This document shows positions 1-7,962 of a stretch of 64,000 bases of DNA, piece by piece. A model generated the notes under the pieces. The model was not told where the DNA came from and ran no database searches. It saw only the letters and a list, made by a program, of their open reading frames with translations. Origin of the DNA: Acidimicrobiia bacterium (GTDB taxonomy: Bacteria; Actinomycetota; Acidimicrobiia; Spongiisociales; ZC4RG35); NCBI GenBank assembly GCA_017577575.1, contig PKRG01000001.1:426936-490935 (forward strand), written 5' to 3'. The position numbers and the translations under genes were made by a program. Within the stretch, counting starts at the first letter, position 1; the number at the start of each line of letters is the position of its first letter.

Positions 1-172
1 CATGCCCACGGACGTGGACGAGTTCCAGGTCGTGTTCTTCGGATTGCTCTTCATAGTCGTCGTCCTCCTGTTCCCGGGTGGCCTCAGCCAGGCCGCGGGG
101 CGATTGCTGGGAAGGGCGGGCGAGCGATCGACGGCGACCGACCGACCAACGGCAGCGAGAGGAAGGAGCTGA
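1..172 (+). CDS. livM: Branched-chain amino-acid ABC permease (LivM-type), C-terminal end only
   Basis: An open frame enters from the left edge and stops with TGA at 170-172, one base before the ATG of the next gene. The visible 56 residues contain a final hydrophobic helix ending in LLFPGGL, followed by a short basic, polar tail. That ending is typical of LivM permeases of branched-chain amino-acid ABC importers, which have a comparable final helix plus FPxGL. The following gene encodes a matching LivK-type binding protein, so this is probably the last permease gene of a liv operon. The call rests on a short tail plus context. Confidence 0.6.
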   Translation, partial: MPTDVDEFQVVFFGLLFIVVVLLFPGGLSQAAGRLLGRAGERSTATDRPTAARGRS

Positions 173-173
173 C

Positions 174-1475
174 ATGAGGCAGCGAGCGATGTTGGTGGGG
201 CTCGTGGTGATGGCCATGGTGATGGCTGGGTGTGGCGGCGACACGGGGTCAGCCACGACCCAGGCGGATGGAGGCGCTCCGGTGACCTCCGCGGAGGGGA
301 CCACACCCACCACGGCGGCCGACGAGCCGACTACGACCGAAGGGGCGGCAGTCGACGCTCCCGAGGCGATAAGGATCGGAGCGGTGGTGTCTCTCACCGG
401 CGGCCTGGCGGGTGGAGGCGCCCAGGTGGCACGCGGTTACACGTACGCGGTCGACGTCATCAACGAGAACGGCGGCGTGTACGTAGAGGAGTACAGCACC
501 AGCCTCCCGCTGGAGCTCGACTTGCGAGACGACGCCTCGGACCCCAACCAGACGACGAGCATCATGGACGAGCTGGCGGGGAGCGACATCGTCGCCTACC
601 TAGGCGGCTTCGCCACGCCGGTGCACGCCGCCGGGTCGGCCACAGCAGAGAGGAACAGGATCCCCTATCTGGGGGTCGCGGTGTCGACACAAGCCCTGCA
701 CGAACAGGGATACCGGTATTTCTTCTCACCGTTCCCGAAGTCGCCGGACATGGCGAGAACCGTCTTCGAGATGCTCAACGGGCTGCTGCCCGAAGACGAG
801 CGGCCGTACAGGGTGGGCATATTCCAGGAGGCGACCGACTGGGGAGAGGAGCTGGGGCCCTTGTTCACCCAGGAGGCGGAGAGCCATGGGTACGAGGTCG
901 TCTACCACGAGACATATGCCCCGGGGACGACCGACTACACCGACCTGATCCTCGGCGCCCGGGCTGCCGAAGTTCAGGCGTTGCTGAGCCTCCCCACCCC
1001 GCCCGACGCCTTCGCCATCTACCAGCAGATGGGTGAGCTCGGGTGGAAGCCGCCCTTCAACCTGGTGATCCGCGGTGCCGACGTCCCCACCTGGAACGAT
1101 CTCGGTGCGGCAGGAGAGGGGGTCGTCCTCTCGACCCCCTGGCATCCCGCCCTGGGCTTCCCCGGCACCGAATACGTGAACGACCGCCACATCGAAGAGG
1201 AGGGACGCCCGGCCGACCCGGTGGTGGGAAGCGCCTACGCCCTGATCGAGATCCTGGCAGATGCCATCGAGAGGGCTGGCACACTCGACCGGGAAGCGAT
1301 CCGTGACGCCATCGCCGCCACGGACGGCCTCGAGACGATCGTGGGGCCGATCACCTTCCGGGAGGATGGGACGGCCCCGGTCCCGAATCCGCAGATGCAG
1401 CGGATAGGCGGAGCCATCGAGCTGATTTGGCCCGCGGAGGCGGCCACCGCCGATCTCGTGTATCCCGCACCCTGA
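174..1475 (+). CDS. livK: LivK-type periplasmic-binding lipoprotein of a branched-chain amino-acid ABC transporter
   Basis: 433 residues. I chose the ATG at 174 because AGGAAGGAG ends just upstream and because the protein then opens with a lipoprotein signal: basic start, hydrophobic core, lipobox MAGC with the lipidated Cys at residue 20. An earlier in-frame start at 78 would bury the signal. A Thr/Ala/Glu-rich linker (about residues 22-60) leads into a type I periplasmic-binding fold (Peripla_BP_6/Leu-Ile-Val family), starting with IRIGAVVSLTGGLAGGG and continuing to the end. It should capture an amino acid or another small amide outside the membrane and deliver it to the LivHM permease whose last gene abuts it. 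The exact ligand cannot be told from sequence. Confidence 0.85.
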   Translation: MRQRAMLVGLVVMAMVMAGCGGDTGSATTQADGGAPVTSAEGTTPTTAADEPTTTEGAAVDAPEAIRIGAVVSLTGGLAGGGAQVARGYTYAVDVINENGGVYVEEYSTSLPLELDLRDDASDPNQTTSIMDELAGSDIVAYLGGFATPVHAAGSATAERNRIPYLGVAVSTQALHEQGYRYFFSPFPKSPDMARTVFEMLNGLLPEDERPYRVGIFQEATDWGEELGPLFTQEAESHGYEVVYHETYAPGTTDYTDLILGARAAEVQALLSLPTPPDAFAIYQQMGELGWKPPFNLVIRGADVPTWNDLGAAGEGVVLSTPWHPALGFPGTEYVNDRHIEEEGRPADPVVGSAYALIEILADAIERAGTLDREAIRDAIAATDGLETIVGPITFREDGTAPVPNPQMQRIGGAIELIWPAEAATADLVYPAP

Positions 1476-1502
1476 GCCGCGTCACTCTGACGCAGGTATC
1501 GA

Positions 1503-1530
1503 GTCGGCCCCGGCGCATGCCGGGGCCGAC
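1503..1530. terminator. Strong hairpin between convergent genes
   Basis: A perfect 12-bp GC-rich stem (GTCGGCCCCGGC pairing with GCCGGGGCCGAC) with a GCAT loop sits between the stops of livK (plus) and the VanW gene (minus). There is no T-run on either side, as is common in high-GC actinobacteria. Its symmetry would let it serve both transcripts. Confidence 0.7.
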
Positions 1531-1539
1531 CCCTACTGG

Positions 1540-3513
1540 CTAGGGATCGGTGGCAGGCGGCGCCGTCTCCGGGGGAGCGGTCGTCGTGGTCGTCTCCGGC
1601 GGAGCGGTGGTCGTGGTCGTCGTCTCGGGTGGAGCCGTGGTCGTGGTGGTCGATGTGGTGGTGGTCGTCGTCGGGCAGGCCTGGCTCGCCCCCGGGACCT
1701 TGCAGGGGTGGACCTCGATGATCGCCTGCTGGGGCAGATAGCGAACCAGCCACTCCTGGGTGATGGTCTCGTCGCCCACGGTGATCGTGCGGGTCACCCG
1801 CACGCTCCATCCTTCCCGGGCGCCCTGCACCTGGCGGGTGTCGTTGATGCCCAGCTCCGGGTTCCCCCGGTACAGCGGGTCGGGCGGCTCCTGGAAGTCG
1901 AAGCGCTCGGAGCGGTCGCCCCGCACCTTGCGGGCGTTGGGCCCTCCCTCGCGAACCACACCCACCCGGAGCTGGCCGCCGGACTGCTCGCCCACGAGCA
2001 CCCGGCCGTCGTTGTTGCCGTAGAACGACACCGTCACCGAGGTGTCGGTGTACGACGTCTTGATGAGGATCCCGGCGTCCGAGTCGTTGCGGAACTTCAG
2101 GTCGGGCGACGGCCACGAGATCGTCGCCTCGATGCCCTCCGGGTAGCGGCTGAAGTAGAACGAGTGGGGCTTGTGCTCGACGTCCTCGTAGCCGCCCCAG
2201 AAGACGGCGTTGTAGAGGGTGGTGGCGAACTGGGACACGCCGCCTCCCACCGTGTCCACGATCTCGCCGCCGACGATCGTCCCGTCCGGCAGGTAGCCCT
2301 CTTGCTCCGTGCGCTGCCCGACGTGCTGGTTCAGCGAGAAGACCTCTCCGGGGCGCACGATCGCCCCGTCGACCTCGTCGGCGATGAGGTGGATGTTGGT
2401 CACCCGCGGCGAGCAGCAGTCGTAGTAGGTCGTGAACCGGGAGACGAGGTGCTTGATGTTCAGTGCCTCGAGGTCCTCCGTGGTGACCTCGGGCGGGGCG
2501 CCTTCCTGGAGCGGCAGCTCGGCGCGCCGGCTGGCGGTGCGGGCCGCCTGCTCGAGAGCCGCCGCCGTCTCCTCGGCGTCGAGCCGGGTGCCGCTGCGGC
2601 CCGGCACGATCTCGACGTCGTAGCCGTTGATCTCGAACCGGGCGTTCACCGGCTCGGACTCGAACTCCGAGCGGATCGGCTCGAGCTTGGTCTCGATCAC
2701 CTCGGGGTCGAAGCCGAGATCGATGGAAGGCGGGTCTTCGCGGACGTCGGCGACGAACGCCTCTTTCAAATCGTCGACCCCGAAGGTCAGCTCGGTCCCG
2801 TTGTCGGCGGTGAGGACGATCGGAGCCGAGAGCATGGCCTCGGCGTCGTCCAGGGCCTCCTCCAGGTCGGCTTCGGTGAAGACGGGCTGCTCGTCGAGCA
2901 CGGGCAGCTCGACTTCCCTCTTCTCCAGCACCAGGCTGGCCGTGGTCAGCAGCTGGCGTGCCTGGTCCCGGTCGATCCGCCGGCCAGGGCGGGGCGGCTC
3001 GGCGACCAGCTCGCCGTCCACGACCCGGATGGAACCGGGGAAGGGAGGCTCGCCGATGATGCCGACGTCGAGGGCCTCGAGCACGGTCTCGAGGGCATCG
3101 GGGTCCAGCGAGCCTTCGGGGCCCAGCTCGGTGGTGCGGCCGATGTGGCCGATCCACCAGAAGAAGTTGGTGAGCGGGTTGTCCGTCCTGCCCACGGCCA
3201 TGGCGCGGCGGACGATCGACTCCTCGTCCAGGTCGAAGCCGGCTTCGGCGGGCACTATGGCGGCCGACTGGCCCAGCACCCTCACGGGAATCGCCTCGGC
3301 GGCGAGACGCGCCTCGAGGTCGAGCAGGAGCGCGGTCGCCTCTTCCGGCGTCGTGCCCCCCAGCTCGACGTCGAGGACCGTGACGGAGCCGAGCACCCGC
3401 CCCTGGCTGGTCCAGCGGACGATGCCATAGACCAGGCCGACCAGCGCCAAGAGGCCGAGAACGCTCAGCAGTGGGATGTTCTTTTGGGCGTTACGGCGTT
3501 GTCTGGGCGGCAA
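1540..3513 (-). CDS. VanW-family cell-envelope protein with Thr-rich tail
   Basis: 657 residues from a TTG start (3511-3513). No clear ribosome-binding site is visible and no ATG or GTG lies between it and the first helix. A membrane anchor at about residues 13-35 is followed by a region resembling the putative peptidoglycan-binding repeats of YoaR/VanW proteins. A VanW domain follows at about residues 350-500, with the family motif GGGVSQFATTLYNAVFWGG. The C-terminus is repeats of poly-Thr plus APPE. The family is linked by name to vancomycin-resistance loci but its biochemical role is not settled, so no resistance claim is made. It is probably an anchored, extracytoplasmic envelope protein. 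It is convergent with livK. Confidence 0.8.
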   Translation of the reverse strand: MPPRQRRNAQKNIPLLSVLGLLALVGLVYGIVRWTSQGRVLGSVTVLDVELGGTTPEEATALLLDLEARLAAEAIPVRVLGQSAAIVPAEAGFDLDEESIVRRAMAVGRTDNPLTNFFWWIGHIGRTTELGPEGSLDPDALETVLEALDVGIIGEPPFPGSIRVVDGELVAEPPRPGRRIDRDQARQLLTTASLVLEKREVELPVLDEQPVFTEADLEEALDDAEAMLSAPIVLTADNGTELTFGVDDLKEAFVADVREDPPSIDLGFDPEVIETKLEPIRSEFESEPVNARFEINGYDVEIVPGRSGTRLDAEETAAALEQAARTASRRAELPLQEGAPPEVTTEDLEALNIKHLVSRFTTYYDCCSPRVTNIHLIADEVDGAIVRPGEVFSLNQHVGQRTEQEGYLPDGTIVGGEIVDTVGGGVSQFATTLYNAVFWGGYEDVEHKPHSFYFSRYPEGIEATISWPSPDLKFRNDSDAGILIKTSYTDTSVTVSFYGNNDGRVLVGEQSGGQLRVGVVREGGPNARKVRGDRSERFDFQEPPDPLYRGNPELGINDTRQVQGAREGWSVRVTRTITVGDETITQEWLVRYLPQQAIIEVHPCKVPGASQACPTTTTTTSTTTTTAPPETTTTTTAPPETTTTTAPPETAPPATDP

Positions 3514-3605
3514 AGCGGGATCACGGTCGACTGGCGTTCAGGTAAAGGCCGGACGCGGAGGCGCGCCCGGCTGATTCCCCCTGCGCACGGAATGATAACC
3601 GGGCT

Positions 3606-3631
3606 CTGTAGGGCACCTGTTGGCCCTACAG
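3606..3631. promoter_or_regulatory. Perfect inverted repeat in the divergent intergenic region
   Basis: CTGTAGGGC and GCCCTACAG form a perfect 9-bp inverted repeat around an 8-base spacer (ACCTGTTG). It lies in the 217-base space between the divergent VanW and FAD-oxidoreductase genes. No T-run follows, so an operator or leader hairpin is as likely as a terminator. No function is assigned. Confidence 0.4.
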
Positions 3632-3730
3632 ACGCCCGGATCGCCGCTCCGGTTCCCTCTCCCGGTTTGTCACGTCCGGGCCTGGCGAGTGGAATCGAGC
3701 GGACAGACCCCAGGAGAAGCGGCATCCCAC

Positions 3731-4903
3731 ATGAGTAGCGACATCGTCATCGTCGGCGCCGGCTGCATGGGCGCCTCCACCGCCTACCACCTGGTCCAGC
3801 GCGACCCCTCGCTCCAGGTGACCGTCTACGACCGCGACCTGTCGCTGGCCAGGGCCTCGACCCTCCTCTCCGACGGCAACGTCCGCATCCAGTTCAACCT
3901 GGAGGAGAACGTCCTCATCTCCCGCTACGCCATGGAGGTGCTGGAGCGGTTCGGCGACGAGATGGCGGTCGGCGACTTTCGTCCCGACGTGGGGATGAAG
4001 AAGCAGGGGAACCTCTTCTTCGTCGACGAGGACAGCCAGGAGGCCGCCCGCCAGGGCCTGGAGCTCCAGCGATCCCTCGGCTGCAACGTCGAGTGGCTGG
4101 ACATGCATGCCGTCACCGAGCGGTGGCCGGTGCTGGCCTCGGATCGGTTCGTGGGGGGCACCTTCGGCTCCGACGATGGCGCCGTCGACCCGAACGCGGT
4201 GACCAGCGGTTACCGCCGGGCGGCGGAAGCCCGCGGCGCCCGGTTCGTGCAGGCAGAGGTGGCCTCGCTCACGACGAGCGGGGAACGGGTCGGAGGAGTG
4301 GTCCTCGCCGACGGCACGGTGCACTCCGCCTCGACGGTGGTGGTGTGCGGCGGCGCCTGGTCCACCTCGCTCCTCGCCACCGCCGGGGTGGAGATCCCGG
4401 TGGAGCCGGTGATGCGGACGGTGTACGTCGTCCGCTCCGACGTGGCCGGAGGGCAGATGCTGCCCAGCTTCTTCCTGCCGTCGGGGCTGTACGTCATCTC
4501 CGAGAACCCCGACACCTTCTTCATCGCTTGGTCACTTCCCGACGACCCGGTCGGCTTCGACTTCACACCCGCCGACCGGACCCGCTTCTACGAGATCATC
4601 TGGCCGGCGCTGGTGGAGGCGATTCCCGCGTTCGACCGCCTCGAGGTGGTGCGGTCGTGGGCGGGGCTGTACGAGCAGAACACGCTCGACGCCAACGGCA
4701 TCATCGGCGAGTGGCCCGGCATCACCGGCCTCTACCAGGCGACGGGCTTTTCCGGTCACGGATTCCAGCAGTGCCACGCGGTCGGCCGCTACCTAGCCGA
4801 GAGCATCATCGGCCAGGAGCCGTTCTTGGACCTGTCGCGGCTCGGCCCGGAGCGGATCGTCGAAAATCGGCCCGTTTTCGAGCACGCCGGGCGCATCATC
4901 TGA
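3731..4903 (+). CDS. FAD-dependent oxidoreductase of the D-amino-acid/sarcosine oxidase (DAO) family
   Basis: 390 residues from the ATG at 3731, preceded by CCAGGAGAAG about 15 bases upstream. This start puts the dinucleotide-binding motif at the very N-terminus (IVIVGAGCMGASTAYHL, a GxGxxG Rossmann motif), as is usual for the family. The C-terminal part contains LYQATGFSGHGFQ, the second FAD-contacting segment of DAO-type enzymes. Members oxidise amine substrates such as sarcosine, glycine, dimethylglycine or D-amino acids. The substrate here is not predictable. A methyltransferase reading frame begins 4 bases after the stop, so the two may be co-transcribed, possibly acting on an N-methylated compound (inference). 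Confidence 0.8.
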   Translation: MSSDIVIVGAGCMGASTAYHLVQRDPSLQVTVYDRDLSLARASTLLSDGNVRIQFNLEENVLISRYAMEVLERFGDEMAVGDFRPDVGMKKQGNLFFVDEDSQEAARQGLELQRSLGCNVEWLDMHAVTERWPVLASDRFVGGTFGSDDGAVDPNAVTSGYRRAAEARGARFVQAEVASLTTSGERVGGVVLADGTVHSASTVVVCGGAWSTSLLATAGVEIPVEPVMRTVYVVRSDVAGGQMLPSFFLPSGLYVISENPDTFFIAWSLPDDPVGFDFTPADRTRFYEIIWPALVEAIPAFDRLEVVRSWAGLYEQNTLDANGIIGEWPGITGLYQATGFSGHGFQQCHAVGRYLAESIIGQEPFLDLSRLGPERIVENRPVFEHAGRII

Positions 4904-4906
4904 CCC

Positions 4907-5667
4907 ATGGAGAGCCTTCCCGAGCACGCACGGTTCAATCGCGCCTACTGGGACGAGAGGCCAGCGACTGGGTCGCCGCCGGTGAGCGCAACTGGGCCGT
5001 CGACGAGCCCCGATGGGGCATCTGGGGCGTGCCCGAGACCGACCTGCGGCTCCTTCCCGGCGACATGAACGGCATGGACGCCATCGAACTGGGCTGTGGC
5101 ACCGGATACGTGTCCGGGTGGATGGCGCGCCGGGGAGCCCGGGTGGTGGGAGTCGACATCTCGGCCGAACAGCTCCGGACCGCCCGCCGTCTCGCCGAGC
5201 AGCACCGTGTAGAGGTGACCTTCGTCGAGGCTTCCGCCGAGGAAGTGCCGTGCCCCGACGAGTCCTTCGACTTCGCCATCAGCGAATACGGGGCTGCCAC
5301 GTGGTGCGACCCTCACGTGTGGATACCGGAGGCGCACCGGCTGCTCCGCCCCAGCGGAGAGCTCGTCTTCATGTCCAACTCGACCCTGTCGGTCGTATGC
5401 AGCCCCGACGTCGGCCCGGCCGGGGAGCGGCTCGAACGCGACTACTTCCCGCTCCACCGCCTCGACTGGCGCCAGGACGGCGGCGGCATCGAGTTCAACC
5501 TCCCCGTGTCGGGGTGGTTCCGCCTCCTGCGCGACACGGGCTTCGAGGTCGTGGACTTCTTCGAGGTGCAGGCGCCTTCGGGCGGCGACGAGGTGAACTT
5601 CTTCGTGACCGGCGACTGGGCGCGCCGGTTCCCGTCCGAGCAGGGGTGGAGGGCGCGCAAGCGCTGA
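4907..5667 (+). pseudogene. SAM-dependent class I methyltransferase with an apparent 1-base frameshift
   Basis: The ATG at 4907 reads a typical methyltransferase N-terminus (MESLPEHARFNRAYWDE) but then runs into nonsense. From about 4958 the neighbouring frame continues the protein as EASDWVAAGERNW and on to the stop at 5667. Adding one base near 4955-4960 would join them seamlessly (YWDE-EASDWV). The downstream part has SAM motif I (IELGCGTGYVSGWMA), an acidic post-I segment (VVGVDIS) and a Methyltransf_11-like core. The first in-frame ATG after the break (5065) would start just before motif I and lose the conserved leader. This is either a true disruption or a sequencing deletion. It follows the FAD oxidoreductase by 3 bases. 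Confidence 0.75.
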
Positions 5668-5722
5668 TCGGGCGTCGCCCGCGGTGGATGCAGCGGCCGA
5701 TATCGTTGGCGAAGCTCCGCGC

Positions 5723-6229
5723 ATGCCGACTCGACTGAGCAGCAACGAAGAAGACGTACGCAGAGCGGAAGCCGACATCCGCCGCCGCATGGGGCGGCGG
5801 AAGCTCGACTTCCCGGCGCTGTTGGTCGTGGCCAACATCTACCGGGCGGCCACCACGGTGCGAAACCGCATCGAGCGTGAGGTGCTGGCCGAGGTGGGCC
5901 TGACCTGGGGCGGGTTCACGATCCTGTTCGTCCTGTGGGTATGGGGGCCGATGGAGGCGGCGTCACTGGCCGACGAATGCGGGCTGGCGCAAGGGACGCT
6001 CACCGGGATGGTCAGGACCCTCGCCCGACGGGGCCTCGTCGAGAGCAGGCGGCTCGACACCGACCGGCGCCGGGTGCGGATCGGGCTCACCTCTTCGGGC
6101 GAGCAGATGATCGAAGACGTCCTCCCACGCTGCAACGCCGTGGAGTCCTCGATGGTCGACGGCCTCAGCTCCCAGGAAGTCACGCAGCTGTCCCGGCTCC
6201 TCCGCACGGTGATCCGGGATGCCGGCTGA
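5723..6229 (+). CDS. MarR-family transcriptional regulator
   Basis: 168 residues from ATG 5723; a GTG at 5684 in the same frame would add 13. Neither has a convincing ribosome-binding site. A helical dimerisation segment comes first, then a winged helix-turn-helix (about residues 65-125 of the shorter form) containing ASLADECGLAQGTLTGMVRTL and a basic wing around DTDRRRVRIGLT. This layout is that of MarR regulators, usually ligand-responsive repressors of nearby genes. It lies 55 bases after the methyltransferase, so the oxidoreductase/methyltransferase pair is a possible target (inference). Confidence 0.8.
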   Translation: MPTRLSSNEEDVRRAEADIRRRMGRRKLDFPALLVVANIYRAATTVRNRIEREVLAEVGLTWGGFTILFVLWVWGPMEAASLADECGLAQGTLTGMVRTLARRGLVESRRLDTDRRRVRIGLTSSGEQMIEDVLPRCNAVESSMVDGLSSQEVTQLSRLLRTVIRDAG

Positions 6230-6285
6230 ACGGCCGGCCACCCCTCCGGGATGGGCAGGCGGCGGCTCCTGCCACAATTGAGGGA

Positions 6286-7962
6286 ATGCCACCCCCGATC
6301 GCCCGCGCCGCTCGTCTTCGGGCCGACCTGGATCGGCTGGCGGACGTAGTGGCCGCGGCCGGGTTCAACCTGGCATCCGCCGGCCAGCAGGAGCGACGTC
6401 GCCGCCGCGACCAGCTCGTCACCGTCCTCCGGTCGTATCTCATCCCCCGTCTGGGAGAGCCCGACGCCCCGCTGCTGGTCGTCGTGGCCGGCCCCACCGG
6501 GTCGGGCAAGTCCACGATCGTCAACTCGATCGCCGAGGGCGAGGTGAGCCGGCCGGGGCCTCTGCGCCCGACCACCCGCCAACCCGTCGTGTGGTGTCAC
6601 CGCCGCCACGCCGAGCGGTACTCCCGCATCGGGAGCGTGGAATGCAAGGTGGTGGGCGACGACCACCCGCTGCTCGAGGACCTGACGATCGTCGACACGC
6701 CCGACATCGACTCCTACGTGGCCGAGCATCGGGCGATGACCGTCGAGATCCTCCACCACGCCGACGTGGTGGTCTTCTTGACGTCTGCCCAGCGCTACGC
6801 GGATGCCGTCCCGTGGGAGGTCCTCGGTGGCATCGACCGCCGCGGGTCGGAGATCCTCTACGTCCTCAACCGTCTCTCCCGGAGGGCGTCGGGCGCCGTC
6901 TCCGACTACGCCGCCCTCCTGCGCCGCCACGGGCTGGCGGCAGGGCCGGGGGATCCCGCCGTCATCCCGGTCCAGGAACAGCGGGTGAGGGGAGAGGCGG
7001 CGGCCCTTCCCGCCAAGGCGGTGAGCCGGCTCACCGACGCCTTGCGCGACATCGCCCGCCGACGGGTCGACGTGATGTCCGACATCACCTCCCGGGCGGT
7101 CGCATACTGCGTCGACGAGGCCGAGGCGGTGGCGGCCGGCGTGCTCGCCCAGCACGAGGAGCGCCTCCGGCTCGAGGCGGTCGTCGACCGGGTCTACGAA
7201 GACGCATTCGACGAGCTCACCTCCGAGCTGGACGGCGGGTCCCTGATCCGGACCGAGGTCATCGAGCGATGGGCGGAGCGGGTCGGCACCGGAGACGTCG
7301 CCCGCTGGATCAAAGGCTCCGCATCGTGGCTCAAGAACGTGGCCGACCGGCTGAGCGGGCAGCCGGCGGCCGAGGTGGGCCGCATCGAGAGGGAGGCCAG
7401 GCGCGAGCTCGCCGATGCCGTCACGGTGAGGCTGGAGCGGGCGGCCCGGGCGGTGGGGACCGCGTGGGAGGTGGACGACGCCGGGCGAGCCCTCCTCACC
7501 CCCGACCTCCGCGCCGCCGGCGGCGACGTGTCCGACGACACCGAAGCAGTGATCGACCGGTGGCTGGCGAGCCTCGCCGCTCTCGTGGAGGCCGAAGGGC
7601 CCCGGCGCCTCCGGGCCGCCCGGGTCGCCTCTACCGGGGTCAACGCCGCCGCGGTGGCGACGATCCTCGCCGTGTTCTCCGCCACGGGGGGCCTGACCGG
7701 CGCCGAGTTCGGGGTGGCCGCCGGCGCCGCCGCCGCCCAACAGGGCATCCTCGAGCACGTCCTCGGCCAGGCCGCCGCCCGCTCCCTGGCAGGCTCGGCC
7801 CGCGACTCGTTCCTCGACGCCGTCCGGCAGGTGTTCTCGGCGGAGAAGGGGCGCTACCGCCGGGTCCTCGAGGCCGCCTCCGACCCGCCCCGGCTCGCCG
7901 ACGACGTCCGGGCGGCCGCAGAGGCCGTCGCCGTCTCCTCGGAGGAGTTCCATGCGCTCTGA
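6286..7962 (+). CDS. Dynamin-like/YfjP-type GTPase, first of a tandem pair
   Basis: 558 residues. Start at ATG 6286, preceded by GAGGGA. The G1 P-loop is at residues 69-76 (GPTGSGKS) and the G3-like motif at about 137 (DTPDID). The position expected for the base-specificity motif N/TKxD reads N195-R-L-S, so the usual Asp is missing. A long helical region follows and then a hydrophobic, Ala/Gly-rich segment (about residues 450-490) that may touch the membrane. Such large bacterial GTPases with a hydrophobic hairpin are typical of dynamin-like proteins. The stop lies 11 bases inside the next GTPase gene, so the two are translationally coupled and probably work as a hetero-oligomer, as with the paired dynamins of Streptomyces. 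Confidence 0.7.
   Translation: MPPPIARAARLRADLDRLADVVAAAGFNLASAGQQERRRRRDQLVTVLRSYLIPRLGEPDAPLLVVVAGPTGSGKSTIVNSIAEGEVSRPGPLRPTTRQPVVWCHRRHAERYSRIGSVECKVVGDDHPLLEDLTIVDTPDIDSYVAEHRAMTVEILHHADVVVFLTSAQRYADAVPWEVLGGIDRRGSEILYVLNRLSRRASGAVSDYAALLRRHGLAAGPGDPAVIPVQEQRVRGEAAALPAKAVSRLTDALRDIARRRVDVMSDITSRAVAYCVDEAEAVAAGVLAQHEERLRLEAVVDRVYEDAFDELTSELDGGSLIRTEVIERWAERVGTGDVARWIKGSASWLKNVADRLSGQPAAEVGRIEREARRELADAVTVRLERAARAVGTAWEVDDAGRALLTPDLRAAGGDVSDDTEAVIDRWLASLAALVEAEGPRRLRAARVASTGVNAAAVATILAVFSATGGLTGAEFGVAAGAAAAQQGILEHVLGQAAARSLAGSARDSFLDAVRQVFSAEKGRYRRVLEAASDPPRLADDVRAAAEAVAVSSEEFHAL

Noticed and set aside
1550..1680. Repeat cluster that could be taken for a CRISPR or tandem-repeat element
   Set aside because: It is the coding sequence of Thr-rich and APPE repeats at the VanW C-terminus, with no spacer pattern.
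1235..3157. Very long open frames opposite or out of frame with the VanW gene (also 1708-3738 plus)
   Set aside because: They are Arg/Pro/Gly-rich shadow frames of a high-GC gene with no domain-like sequence; the 1540-3513 frame has a recognisable VanW domain.
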